Shown piece by piece: positions 43,337 to 55,811 of a stretch of DNA of 64,000 nucleotides. Source of the DNA: Chrysoperla carnea (lineage: Eukaryota > Arthropoda > Insecta > Neuroptera > Chrysopidae); contig NC_058339.1 in NCBI RefSeq assembly GCF_905475395.1, positions 35,845,172 to 35,909,171 of the forward strand, given 5' to 3'. The translations under genes and the position numbers were made by a program. Below the pieces are notes generated by a model. It made no database searches and was not told the DNA's origin. It saw only the letters and a list, made by a program, of their open reading frames with translations. The number at the start of each line of letters is the position of its first letter. Positions within the stretch are counted from its first letter, which is position 1.

Positions 43337-43910
43337 ACAAGTGAAAACAAAGAATTGATTGAGTTAATTGTTGAAATACCATGTATATACTGTGTTGATT
43401 ACACTGTCACATTACACATACATGCATGTCACACATATATATTATATAACTGATATGCCCATATAATACTATACAATTTGCGCATAATTTGCGCTCTCAC
43501 GGGTAAACAGTGGCGTTTACGAAAAAATGTTTCAAACAAAAGTTGTTTATTTTTTTATAAGAAACATTTTCACATTTAAACTTTTGTTCTATCTCTAACG
43601 ATTTACAAGATGGATACTACGGACCCAAGACCCAATTGACCTATGTTGCTCATTTACGAACTTGACCTCACTTTTTACATCCTCAGCACGCTAAATTTCA
43701 GCTGGATATATGTCTCTTCTTTTTTTAGTAATCGTGATGACAGACGGACAGACGACAAACAGACAGACAGACAAGTGAAAATGGACTAATTAGATGATTC
43801 TATGAACACCTATACCAAAATTTTGGTCATAGCATCAATATTTTTAAGCGTTACAAACTTGGGACTAAACTTAATATACTATGTATATTTCATATATACA
43901 TGGTGTAACA
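43337..43910 (+). repeat. Dispersed repeat R1, near full-length copy
   Basis: This ~570-bp copy begins AACAAGTGAAAACAAAGAAT with an internal short palindrome (CAATTGACTGAGTTAATTG type). It continues through CATGTATA, a run of CACATAC words, GTGATGTTTACG or its variant, AAACAAAAGTTGTTTAT and GACCTATGTTGCTCATTTAC. Next come GACAGAC runs, ATGAACACCTATACCAAAAT and TTTAAGCGTTACAAAC, and it ends in a TATATACATGGT-type terminus. No ORF and no LTR. It is non-autonomous and of unknown class. Confidence 0.88.
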
Positions 43911-44099
43911 ATTTAAATATCCTTTGCCCATTCAGAGTTAAAACAATAAAAACTTGGCAAAAGATGTTCTTCGATTAGATCTGGTGAACCACTGAAAAAA
44001 AGACCTTATACACGGTAAGAAATGCATGGCGTTTATTACAATGTTGGTATGGTATAGGGACGAATACTCAAAAAATATCTGATAATACTCAATAATAAT

Positions 44100-44480
44100 T
44101 CTGAATGGCCATCTTTTCTGATAAACTTAATTCTCATCTTTTTTGATATACTCAATGAATTATGACTATTTGCATAAATTTTAGCTGTGTAAAACAATCT
44201 CTTCAAGTGTTATGGAAGGGGAATAAGTGAGATCAAGAGAGGTGGAGGCTATAAAGCGGTGGTATTTACTTTTAAGCTCAGTGAAGCGGGTGGTTATCAA
44301 GCTAGTATATTATAAATATGAAAGTAAGTATTATAAATGTGTTAAATAACACATGAGTTATAAATTATAAGGATATATTAAAAAAAATTCAAAAATTAAA
44401 TTTGATCTAACAGTTAAAAATAGTAAATGTAAAAAATACATGGCCATCTCTTCTGATATACTCAATGAATTATGAGTATT
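44100..44480 (-). mobile_element. Rearranged fragments of the 48334-48815 element
   Basis: Read antisense, it shows pieces of the 48334-48815 repeat: CCATAACACTTGAAGAGATT, CTTATTCCCCTTCC, AACTCATGTGTT and the word ATACTCAATGAATTATGA, which occurs twice. The order is partly duplicated, so this may be two nested or tandem fragments. Confidence 0.55.
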
Positions 44481-47173
44481 TTATTAAAAAAAATTTAAAC
44501 TCTACATTTATTTTACCTGCGTCTTTACCAATTTTTAGTATTTATGTAAATTTCGATCAATAATTTTCTCATAAACACGAAAGTCTTCATATCTCTTTCA
44601 GGGCTGAGCGATTTTTCAGACTTGATTTTTTCGAACAGCCAAATGACATCTTTAATCAATTCGGCTCGAGCATTTAAAGTTGAACGATACTTGACACCTT
44701 ATGACCGTGCTCGAAAATCGAGAAAGAATAATCTAATTTCTATGTCATATCCCGATTTCTTCAGCTCAGGCTGCAACAGACGGGCACCCATTCGGCACTT
44801 GTACTTTCAGCGTTTTATCATATCGTCCAGAAAAAAACTTTTTTAGATTTTGTTGTCAGCGGAAGAGCTACTATAACACATGATGACTTTGCCACGTAGA
44901 GCTGTTAAATTGTTTTAGATCCACTGTTAACTATAATTGTGAAAATTGCCAGGCACATTATTTTATGCATAACACAAATAGGTATCTATATACATGTCTA
45001 GTCATTTTAATAGTTCCGTACCGAAAAGAATAATTGCTGCCATTGGCGTATTTTGTAATATTTCTTCGTGAGAATATTAAACAATGTTCTCCGAATGCCA
45101 TAGTTTAATGTACCATTAGTTTTAATAAAGCTAGTTTACGAATTTATTCCCCACCCCTCTCCCATTCAAGATGGTTACTCACAGTTATTAAACATATTGT
45201 GCGATCATCATTTACAAAACCGCCAATATCTTCGAAATCGCATGGAAGTGAAACGGAAACCAAAATTTTTGCCTTTTTGCTAAAGAAAAATTAGTTAAAA
45301 ATATTATTGAAATCTATGAGAACATCGAATTCTTAAACTAACTTCTAAACATACAAGTCACAAAAAGTTAGATAAAAGAATTTTTCTAGAAAACTTTACA
45401 TTCTTTAATTCGATAATAAAACTATTATTCCTAAAAATAGGAGCTGAAAATCCATGCTGAAAATTCCCACAGAATATGGATTATATCAAATATCACAAAA
45501 AAGAGTCAAATAATAAATTTAAATAATTCATCAACAAAAAATTTCGAAGTTTTCCTTTGTTTAAAAACAAATAATAAAATACTTTCAAGCGATAGTGAGT
45601 CTCGCGACGAGTATGTAGAAGCAAATAAGAATAAAGTACAATTTTTTTTTGAGTAAATATCACAAAAATAGAAGTATATTGTGTTGGACTACGAAGCCCT
45701 CTATTCGATTCTCACTTTGCCGATTTTTTTCTAGTTAATTCGTCGAGGTTGCTGACTTTCAAAAATCAATTGTATAGTGATGTTTCCATTTCATTGATGA
45801 TAGAGAATTGTTTGGTGTTTTACTTGGTCTGATTTTTGATAATTAAAAACCATTTTTAGGTCAAATTAATAGGTTAAACTTAACATACCTACAGTGCTTA
45901 TAATTATGGAACCATTACGGATGACTACTACTTTCAAAATAAAAATATCTTATTCTCTCTAGATTTTTATTAAATTTTTATTACAGAAATAAAATTTAAT
46001 TTTAGAAAGATATTTGCATTCAATCTTTGAGTAATAAATTCGCTTAACAAAAAGGTTTCGAACTAAAGTTGCCAGAATTTTTATAAGGAACAACTACTAT
46101 CCTTTTTTTCGAGTTAGGATACCAGTATTCTTTTACAAAACGGACCATAAGGTGGAAAATATTATTTTGGTAATGTCAAATTACTACATAAATTTAACTT
46201 TACTAATATGACATTCCCAAAATTGTGTTCCCCTCCATAGTTTCCGACTTTGTTAAAGACTATCGGAACCACATAATAACTTGATTTAAAAGAAAAGGTT
46301 TGTTAACTGTGGCGGATTAAACAGCCTGCCTGAATAGAATAGGGGCCCTGGGTGATTAAGGAAGAGTAAAAAATAATGTTGGGAAGGCAAATTGTAATTT
46401 TTATGAGAAAACCTGCACACGCGGGGTCACAAAGATGATGATGAAGACTAAAAAAAAATCAGCCAGGGTAACCGGAGAATTGCACTGTCTGTTACATAGG
46501 TTAAAGGAACAAACTAAGTGAACTATCATAACTAATAAGAGACAAAGAACAATTTTTATTCGAAACATTTTTTAGAAAAATTTTAATACTTACACGGGAG
46601 AAAAATTTAATATTTGACAGCTGGCAAAGCAAAAATTGATTTGAGAAAAATCGCGATTAAGATTTTGAGAATTTTCGGATCAAGTGTTTGGCTGATTTTC
46701 GCCTGGCAAATGTTTGATCCTTCTTAAGCGATGGCTTTCAAACGGGAATATGCAAAGTATGTGCTCCATTGAATTGCGCACGGTTGTGTTTCTATAAAAG
46801 GCACGATATAAAGATAAAAATTGACAATAATAATTTTTATGCCACTTGTTTCAATGAATAATTTCATGAATAAATTTTAATAAACGTGATCTTTATTCAT
46901 GACCTATAATCACGATATAATTTTGGTTCTATATTTAATTTTTTTTTTACAGAAAACAAGATAATGTTGTAAACTATAGTAATCGAAACGGAGGAAAAGT
47001 TTTTTGTACCTTCCCTCAAAATTTGGACAGAAACAAACAATTTTTGTTTGAAACATTTTTCTTTACTCAATACATTTGCCACAATTTTATACCTAGAAAA
47101 AATTAAAAAAAAAAAAACATGTACTTACAATAGATCATGGATAGAAGAATAATTTAAAAAAATGTACAAATGA

Positions 47174-47795
47174 AACCAGCTTTTGCCCACTGCTTCGCTT
47201 GTGATAATAATTCATTTCAATAGAATCCATAAATGATTCTTGTCGTGAATCATTGATTCATTTACAGATCGTGCTTTTACTTCACTTATCCCCTCCATAA
47301 ACATCCACTCGCAATATAGACACAATGACATTTAGTCAGGCCACTAAATATCAACTTCAACTGCCATTCCCTAGGGAAATAATGCGGCCTTTGGGCGTGG
47401 AGCTCGCTGGGCACCCTAATAAAATGAATTAAAAAAATGATACAGTCAAATTTTGTCCCAAACCATGAGCACATATATGAATTTTACATTTCTAACTTAA
47501 AAAATAATCAAAAACTTTCACTCCCTACTTTACCTCCTTGAAGAATGCATTTTTTGAAAATCCTACTGTAAGCTTTTGTTATGAACCATGAGCTCTTATA
47601 TATCTTTTTTTATATTTTTAACTTCAAAGTTTCATACAAACAAATTCTTATTTTCATCCCTTAGGAGATGAATTTCCAAAAATTCCTTCTTATTGCATAC
47701 TTACGTCATTTATGGAACGTTTGTTCTAAATTTCATTCCCAAAATTCTAGACTCAGCGGTTTCAGATGTGCGTTGATCGATCAGTCAGATCGAGA
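47174..47795 (+). mobile_element. Degenerate repeat resembling a non-LTR element tail
   Basis: It starts with AACCAGCTTTTGCCCACTGC followed by TTCGCTTG, and later holds CACTCCCTACTTTACCTCC, TTCCAAAAATTCCTTC, TACGTCATTTATGGAACG, CAGCGGTTTCAGATGTGCG and GATCGATCAGTCAGAT. From memory, this succession is typical of high-copy RTE-like or SINE-like repeats in insects. ORFs on either strand here are by-products. No reverse transcriptase domain is present. Confidence 0.5.
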
Positions 47796-48253
47796 TGCAC
47801 TCTATGACATCCCATTCTATGATCGCATTTTGATACATGGAGTGTCGATATACTCAATTCTAAATTCAGCTATGTGCACCGTGTTTTTTTTTCTTCAAAA
47901 AATGAAGGCACATTGTGTTTATTATCCCGTTTTATTGGCGGTCGGTAAAAATGATTTTTCATTTATTATTCGAGTCAACTAAGGCTGGGAACACATTATA
48001 ACAATTTCTAATACGAAATTCTTGCAAGAATAATGCTTACGAAAACAAATTTTACTTTCTTATACGAAATTCTTATCATGTTTTACCAGCCTAAATGTGG
48101 GATTGAGCTAGACATAAAAATACAATGATAAACTTTTGTGGCATTATTGGCTGGATTTTTTAAAATACTATATTAATCGGGAAAATGTATTTAGAAAATC
48201 ATACTTAACAACACTGCTTCTAAGTAACTTGTGATTCAAATACAACTTTTAAA

Positions 48254-49214
48254 ATGAAGTTATTGTCGATATTTATGATTGTTGGTAAGTTGCTTATATT
48301 ATACTATTGCTTTACATGTAAAATATATAAAAACTAGAGTGATACCCACTCGCTTCGCTGGGTTTAAATGTAAATATTGATAAAGATTGCTCTCACTTAT
48401 CCCCTTTCCATAACACTCGAAATAATGGAAAGGATTGTTTTACACAGGTAAAATATATGTATGGTTTTATATTTTTTTAAATGTATAAATGTCGTAATTA
48501 TTCATTGAGTATATCAGAAAAGATGGCCGTGAAATATTTTATATTGACTATTTTAACAGAAATCTGTAATTTATGGCAATGCCAAATGACTACTTTTACA
48601 GAAATCTGCAATTTGTGGTAAGGTCAAATTAACTTTAATTAAAAAATTTTTTTTTTTTTAAATTATTAATATATCTTTATAAACTATATCTCATGTGTTA
48701 TTCTGAAGTATGAGCTTTATTGCTGTATAATTTCATTAAAAACCATTCGCTAGTTTTAGCGTGAAAGCGTAACAAACAAACAAACATGCTTACTTTCGCA
48801 TTTATAATATATAGAGATTATGGCTTTCCCATAAGAGCAAATATAAATTTACGGTAACTCATTTTCTGAATAACTTACATAATTTTCAGAAAATCTAACA
48901 AAGAAAGACAATCAAAGGAAAGATTATTTAGATTTCGAAATTTTAAAAGATTGATTCCAAATCAGACCATCCCTAATTTACATACATAAACTCTTGTTTT
49001 ACAAGATTTTCAATTGGAAATATTGGTATAAGATCTAAATACTTTTTTGTTTGTTGCAGCTGCTTTAATCTTTGGAATTATGTCCAACGGAGTTGTTGCT
49101 ACTCTTGGAGGTGGTGGTGGTGGAGGTGGTAGTGGAGCTGATAACGATAACGGTAGTACCGGTTCCAATTCTGCCAACTTGAACTCAGGAAATAGCAATA
49201 ACATTAGCAATTGA
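48254..49214 (+). CDS. Small secreted glycine/asparagine-rich peptide, copy 2
   Basis: Two exons, 48254-48284 and 49060-49214, encode 61 residues. The start MKLLSIFMIVA matches copy 1 at 42899-43148, with the same donor (GTAAGT), phase and TTGCAG acceptor. The signal peptide ends near GVVA. The mature part starts with a run of eight glycines and continues as an Asn/Ser/Gly-rich tail with no cysteine and almost no basic residue. Compared with copy 1, the signal peptide and UTRs are conserved while the mature region is largely different. The 775-bp intron carries a transposon-like insertion (48334-48815). AATAAA lies at 49282. Family and function are not recognised. Confidence 0.75.
48334..48815 (+). 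mobile_element. Transposon-like insertion in the intron of secreted peptide copy 2
   Basis: It begins AGAGTGATACCCACTCGCTT followed by CGCTGGGTTT and ends CATTCGCTAGTTTTAGCGTG followed by AAAGCGTAACAAACAAAC and CTTTCGCATTTATAATATAT. This terminal combination is that of common insect non-coding repeats related to non-LTR retrotransposon tails, as I remember them. It has no ORF. Antisense relatives lie at 17268-17425 and 44100-44480. It accounts for most of the difference between the 70-bp intron of copy 1 and the 775-bp intron here. Confidence 0.7.
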
Positions 49215-49281
49215 ATAGATCAAAGAGAGATTGAAAACGGTATTTAACCGTTTAGATTTCAATGTTTTGAGCTTTCATAAA

Positions 49282-49287
49282 AATAAA
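49282..49287 (+). terminator. Poly(A) signal of secreted peptide copy 2
   Basis: AATAAA stands 68 bp after the stop codon, at the position equivalent to that of copy 1. Confidence 0.65.
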
Positions 49288-49885
49288 TTCAATATAAAAT
49301 TATTTTGATTGATTTAAAAACCTGAAATTTCCCTAACAATATTTCCATTCTTTTACTGTCAGCAGCTATTGAGATGTGTATTTCAAATAAATAGGATAAT
49401 TTTTATTCTATTTTGGGCTAAATAAATGAAGAGATCTATGCGGTCGCTAATGACTTACCCGTTAAAAGCGACCTTAAATAAAATAAGTAAAAAAAAAATG
49501 AAGATAACAATTAATAAAAAAATGCAAATAAATCGAGCACTAAATTTTACATACTAAACCGGCGTTGAAAATTCATCCTAAAAGTAGTGGAAATCGAAGG
49601 CCTTGAATTTCAATCATATGAAATTCAAAGTCATTTTAAAGGCCATCACTTAGTACAAATCTGTATCAGACACTAAAACATTCGTAATAAAACTTTTTTC
49701 TAAAATCATCATTTTTCGAACAGGTGACTTTTAGGCTCCGATCTGCTTTACATACCCTGTATACCGGGTACAATTAATTTTATTAATACTATAGTTTGAT
49801 ACAATTAATAAGCCGGAAAAAAGTGTCGAGAGTGGAAAAGTGTGGAAACAGCATGGATTAAAATGAAACTATTTGTAACGTGTTT

Positions 49886-50382
49886 ATAGAACCCCAAGAA
49901 ACATTCAGCCAACTTAACCTAGTCATAAGGGGTATAGGGTTCCAGCGGGGTGCAAATTTTTTTGAAATGCTTATTTTGGCTAAATATTTATTTATGAATC
50001 CGATGTCAGATTCGCACCATTGCACCATGGCACCATTTTCGGAAAACTTGGCAGTACTCTTGTTATCAGACATTGGATTTGTAATAAGGGAACAAAAATA
50101 CCCCTTAGAGCACAGTTTAGACGATAAATATTTAGTTTGCCGTTTTTGTACCAAAGAAAAAGAAATTCTTTACCAAAAATTGCACGATTTTCGAAATTGC
50201 ATGAAAACGTGATAGAATCTGTGTAATCGGATACGTATTCAGCAACCAAAAATACCTGCTATATGACAATTTTAAGCCAAAATAAGATTTTCAAAAAAAT
50301 TTGGGCTGCATATTCTCCTCGCTCGAGCCCTATGCCCCGTTATGAGTAGGTTAAATTGACTGAGTGTTTCTTGGGGTCTAAG
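49886..50382. mobile_element. Foldback (MITE-like) element, ~110-bp inverted arms
   Basis: The left arm (49886-49995) and right arm (50270-50382) are reverse complements with ~80% identity by eye: ACCCCAAGAAACA, TTAACCTA, CATAAGGGG or CATAACGGGG, TATAGGG, CAAATTTTTTTGAAA and CTTATTTTGGCT. Because of the symmetry, long ORFs appear on both strands; none is a gene. The centre contains CACCATTGCACCATGG. Confidence 0.8.
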
Positions 50383-51071
50383 GTGCTGTAGTAAATATAA
50401 AAACAATTAAACACTTGTAGTTTAAAATAGAAACTGACATTTCAGCAATAAAAACCAATTCAATATCGATTGTGGTTTCCTCGCAAATGGATCTAACTTT
50501 CTAATTTCTAATGGAAATCTAACAATGTTTTGAAGCATTGAATATGCCTCTAAACTTATTGAATAAAGCCTGTATACCAGAAATCAATATTATTTTTCAA
50601 AAATTGCCGAATTAGAGCCAATTTGTAAATTTAAACAAGTGTAAACTTTGGAGTTAATATTGATTTGTCTATAGGTACGTTCCCAAGCAAATCCAGAACT
50701 AAAAGAGTTAGTTAAACTCCATGTCTATTTTTTAGTATTTTGCATATTGTATTCTGTTTAGAGTTTTCAAAGCCCATAAATTAATATTCGATAAAAATTA
50801 ATTAAAAATATATAAATGTTTAAATTTTTTTTTGTAACATATTAAAAATATTATTTTATGCAACACAGTAGGAAATCAAAAAATTTAAATTACCGGAAAC
50901 ATTGAAAGATCTTTCCCTTAATAAATTACATGTTCCCCTAAATTATTATTATCGAACAGCCATACATTATTATTTGAAATAAACTATGTATACTCAATAC
51001 TGTATTTACGAATCACGTCTCCTACATGCGTAAATATACGTACGTACATCTTTGTATGAAATACTTTTTTT

Positions 51072-51594
51072 TATACCATGTATATGAAATATACCAAGGT
51101 ATACTATGTTTAGTCTCAAGTTTGTAACGCTTAAAAATATTGATGCTATGAACAAAATTTTGATATGGGTGTTCATAAAATCACCTAATTAGTCCATTTC
51201 CGGTTGTCTGTCTGTCTGTCTCTCGTCTGTCCGTCTGTCATCACGATAACTCAAAAACGAAAAGAGATATCAAAAAGCGAGGTCGAGTTCTTAAATGAGC
51301 AACATAGGTCAATTGGGTCTTGTAAACCATTAGAGATAGAACAAAAGTGTAAATAAAAAAAACTGTTCCTTATAAAAAAATTAACAACTTTTGTGTGAAA
51401 CATTTTTTCGTAAACATCACTGTTTACTAGTGAGAGCGCAAATTATGCGCAAATTGTAAAGTATGTATTATACGGGGGTATATCAGTTATAAATGGGTGA
51501 AATGTATGTATGTGGAATGTGACAGAGTGATCAACACTGTCTATACATGGTATTTCAACAATTAATTCAGTCAATTGTTTGTTTTAACTTGTTT
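51072..51594 (-). repeat. Dispersed repeat R1, near full-length copy
   Basis: Reverse orientation relative to the copy at 43337. It starts TATACCATGTATATGAAATA and runs through AGTTTGTAACGCTTAAAAAT, TTCATAAAATCACCTAATTA, GTCTGTC runs, ATGAGCAACATAGGTCAATT and TTTTTTCGTAAACATCACTG to GTCAATTGTTTGTTTTAACT. It is well conserved with both ends present. Confidence 0.88.
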
Positions 51595-52914
51595 CTGTAT
51601 ACAAATAAATCGATTTTCATGCTTGCAATAATTATTGCTTAATCCCCTTTTAATAAAAAAATATATTTACATATAGAAAATATGATTGAAAGAAAGTATT
51701 TAGAATATACTACAGTAAAAGACATATTTGAGATCGTCGTTTATATCGAAGTCTTCATTTTAGAGGTGCTGAGCTCTAAATTTTCCAAATTTATGAAAAA
51801 TATACCTTAAATGTTAAATCTGCAATTACTGCCAGGCAAGTTAATAAAAAAATTTTATTTTTTGATATTTTGTAGGTATTTAGTCATACTTTGACCTAAG
51901 GGGGCTCATTTTGGTCGCTAACTCCGTCAATTGTCTGCGGCGATCCATCAATTTTCAAAAACAAACAGGCAGGGACGCGTTTCTATTATTAAAACAAATT
52001 CGAAAAAAATATCATTAATAAAAGTGGAGGGGGAGAGTCGGAAATAAAATCAGTAAAAATTTAGAAAAATTGCATTTTCTTTTATCCTCGCCGAAGTACG
52101 GCTTTTCCATTTCCTATATTAACGACGTTGTTTTATCTACAAATAATGTACGTTACGAGGAGGAACTGTAGAAAGTGGTCCACAAACAACAAGTGAGAAA
52201 TTGGAAATTTTTTTAAAAGTTGATCTTATAATGTTACAAATTGTTGCTATGCTCTATCTAGCTACAAAAATAACAAACCACAAAAATCGCTTTTCCTGGA
52301 GTTAAATGCGGGCGAAAATTCCGTGCCTTCAGCTAGGGAATTAAGAAAAAAATTATTTTTATTTCTTAATACGTACATGTCAGCTGCGATCTTTTTTTAT
52401 CGGGGACAAAATAATTTGGCCCACTTTTTTGGCCTTTATTATCTATATAATTCAAAATGCTACATTTATGTGGCAGTATATAAGTTTTACTGCTGTTGGG
52501 AAATAACGTTCAATATGTCAGCTCTTCTATGGGCATTATAACGACTTTACTAATTGTATTCAAACACAATTTTTGATTTTACTTTTGCAAACTTCCAATC
52601 ATCATAGTAATTTACGAAAGTATGATTTTTATTATGATTATTATAATTATAAAAATCCTAAAATTATGTATTTGTTATTTTAATCGAATTGTCCTCATTT
52701 TGTTGCAAATGAGAATAATAGAAATATATCAATATATTAACATAATAATAAATACTAAACATCTCATCATTATACAGTTAAACTTATTTAAACATCCAAA
52801 AATTAAATCATGATATAATAATTAATAATGGACAACTATGCCAAGTTTCATTAAATTCTGAATGCAAAGTCTATTACCGATAGTACTACCTTAACTAATT
52901 TAAGGATTTTTTTT

Positions 52915-53095
52915 AAGTTCGGGGAGATTGCCCGATTATTGAAATAAATAAATATGTTTACTTCAAAAGTAGACATATTTAACATAGGTGTTACGGAAAA
53001 AACGGTTGATGGATGATTTGTGTTCATAGATTTCTCCAAAACTAGTCGGTGGAAATAAAAAAAACTATTTAAATTAACGTTAAAACCTTAGTTAT
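52915..53095 (+). repeat. Dispersed repeat, copy A (partner at 60885)
   Basis: It shares GATTGCCCGATTATT, AAATAAATAAAT, ACTTCAAAAGTAG, CATATTTAACAT, CATAGATTTCTCCAAAACT and GTCG(A/G)TGGAAAT in the same order with 60885-61055. Unknown class. Confidence 0.75.
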
Positions 53096-54040
53096 TTAGG
53101 TTTCGATATTTCGAAAACCAAGGCAGATATCGAACATTTTTATTCTTAGTTTTCGTCTACAATCATGAAGTTATTACAAAATTCATCATCAAAGTTGAAA
53201 ATAAGGTACAAATAATTTCAACCAAAAGTCTAAATTTGTCTTGGCGCACGTACTACCTTAAGAACATTTCAGACATAATTTGTAGCTCTAAAGCAAAGAT
53301 ACGGATACGCATCCACAGATCTTGACACTAATTCATACCCGTATTCTTGGATCTACATTTTTACGGTTAAATTCGTCGGAAAATCACTAGTAGAGTGGTG
53401 CAAAAATTGCATGTTTTGAATGTGTCTAAATGTTATGTACATGATTTCGGGTGTTTTTACAACGTAATCATTGTTGTAATTTTTCATTAATCCATTTTTA
53501 AAGATATTTAACTATATTTTTATACAATAACAACATTTATTGTATAAAATATCATTATTATAAATAAAATATAATATGATATAATATAATATTATAATAC
53601 ATATATTAAATGTATTCTAATTTATAATAATATTATGGTATTATTATATTCATTCAATTCGAACAGCTGGCCTATTTAAATAAATACATCTCTTGTGCTG
53701 ACTGACACTCTAAGCAAAAATAAATATATTATAAATATTTTTATTCAGCACAAGCATCATATTAATAATATACAGTGAATCCCGTGCATATAGTTTATCT
53801 AAGAAATTTGCTGACAAAGAAACATTTTTCTATATTATACTTATTAGGTATAAAGCCAGCGTACGTTTTTTGGAAATGTTTGTAGCAAGTAAAAAGTTTA
53901 TGTAGGTCTAGTCCCAGTCCCTTTTCTCACAGAAATTGCCATCGTTGTCTCAACCATCACATCACTAAACTTTTACATACTGCTTTAGTGAACTGTGGTT
54001 ATTGATTTTATGTAATTTTATAAGGAATTTTTAAACTTTG

Positions 54041-54607
54041 TATATATGAAATATATATCAAGGTATACTAATTTTAATCCAAGGTATACTAAGTTTGTAA
54101 CGCTTAGAAATATTGATGATACGAATTAAATTTTGGTATAGGTTTTCATCAAATCACCTTATAAATCCATTTCTGGTTGTCTGCACGTCTGTCATCATTA
54201 TGATAACTCAAAAACGAAAAAAGATATCAAGCTAAAGTTTTCACAGGACCCAAAAGTAAGTTTGAGCTCGTAAATGAGCAACATAGGGTTTTGTGTCTGT
54301 AGGAATCATCTGTAGTAAATCGTTATAGTTAGAATAAAAGTTTAAAGGTAAAAAATGTTCCTTATACAAAAATAAACATTTTTCTGTAAACATAACTGTT
54401 TACTCACGTGTGCGCAAATTCGGCAAAACTTAAAAACTATGAAAGAAGAGAAAATTTTCTGGTAGCTTTAACTAGTGGTCTTGTGAAAGTTGTGAAAATT
54501 TTAGAAAATGCTTTCGAAAACCAAATAATGCAAGCACTGGCATTCAACACTTTCTATACAGCGTATTTCAACAATTAACTCAATCAATTGTTTGTTTTCA
54601 CGTGTTT
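54041..54607 (-). repeat. Dispersed repeat R1, diverged copy
   Basis: Reverse orientation. R1 words are present from TATATATGAAATATATATCA through AAGTTTGTAACGCTTAGAAA, a shortened GTCTGTC section, GAGCAACATAGG and AAACATAACTGTTTACTC to CAATCAATTGTTTGTTTTCA. An insertion or divergent segment lies near 54430-54540. Confidence 0.85.
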
Positions 54608-55811
54608 TTTAAGTAATATTAAACTTTAGTTCAATGTCTAATATTTTTCTTTAATAAAGTTTTACTTGTTTTTTATCATTTCTTCAAGTTTACATGTTTT
54701 TTCATTTCTTTATTTGAAGAAAGTAGAAAGACTTAAGGGGGAATTTAATGACTTGGTGAAAACAGACTCTAGCACTACAAATGTAAGTCCATAGTAAATA
54801 GCTTTCGACATAGTCTATCAACTTTTATTGATTTCACGACTAACCAATACAACGCAACGTGATAGTTCGATAAACCGGTTTCGCTGTAATGTCATAAAAG
54901 TTTTATATTAAAATTTTTATCATTTTTAACAAATCTTTAAGAGTAGGTACTGATTTCATCAAAAATATAATAATATGAGACTAAACTTGATAGATATAAT
55001 TTCTAAAATTTTTTTGAACTAAATCATATTATGTTGAACAAGTTTTAATATTTACAGAATTTTTGCAAAAAATTTTAGGTAATTTTTTTTTCTTTTTATG
55101 ATTATATTGAAGAAATAAATTGAGCGTGAAATCCAAACAATATATCGTAATAAGATATCGAATTCCATAGTGGAATATTTTAATAAAAAAATAATTTTTT
55201 TTATTGAAATATTTAAAAATTGATGATGGAATTTAATATTTTATGATTGATATAATAATAACCTACACAATTTAGGACATGCAGGAGCAAAAATTCATAT
55301 AAATAAATAAGACGAAAAAAAGTTTAGAATAACTAAATATTTGTAAATGTTATTTTTGGTTGGATGTAGGGCAAGTTGTCCTATAATGATCCCCTTAAAA
55401 AAAATATATAATTTATAGCCAAACTATTCGAGATTTGTCTAACGTCGAAATATTTTTGGTTTCTTTATTCAAGTGTTGCAACATTGGCATGCCAATTTCT
55501 TTTGATTTGCTCAAATTTTTAGAACTATTCAATATTTCTCAAAAAGCGTCGTTTTACTGACCTTACTGACCTTATTCTTACTGAAGAATAGGTGGATAAA
55601 ATGACTTATAAAATCATCTATATCAACACATTCAAGACCCGCGGGCCCGCCACACTATGAGGTGTCATTTTACTTATTAAAATTTTACACACAAAATAGG
55701 GATCATTTTAACGTATATAAAGGAGATCATTTTATCCGTAACGACATATTTGAATATCAATAAAAAAACTGACCTTAAAATTTATTATACGTCTATCAAA
55801 ATGTGTTATAA

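Larger units (their letters stand above)
43149..48253. other. Gene-free stretch between the two secreted-peptide genes
   Basis: It contains an R1 copy (43337-43910), rearranged fragments of the 48334-48815 element (about 44100-44480, antisense), and a degenerate non-LTR-like tail region (47174-47795). The 61- to 104-codon ORFs (for example 44622-44846 and 47668-47982) look like translations of repeats. The last ~150 bp resembles the region upstream of copy 1 and is probably shared promoter sequence. Confidence 0.5.

Noticed and set aside
45680-45735. tRNA-like stretch (TATTCGATTCTCAC)
   Set aside because: It resembles a B-box arm, but no matching acceptor, D-arm and anticodon arm could be folded around it.
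47668-47982. 104-codon plus-strand ORF
   Set aside because: It lies mostly inside the degenerate non-LTR-like tail (GGTTTCAGATGTGCGTTGAT and CAGTCAGA words) and translates repeat DNA.
49858-50249. Several ~70-110-codon ORFs on both strands
   Set aside because: They mirror each other because the segment is a foldback element; no protein family is recognisable.
51180-51245. Short GTCTGTC repeats considered as a CRISPR-like or satellite array
   Set aside because: They are simple-sequence runs inside R1 copies, without regular spacers.
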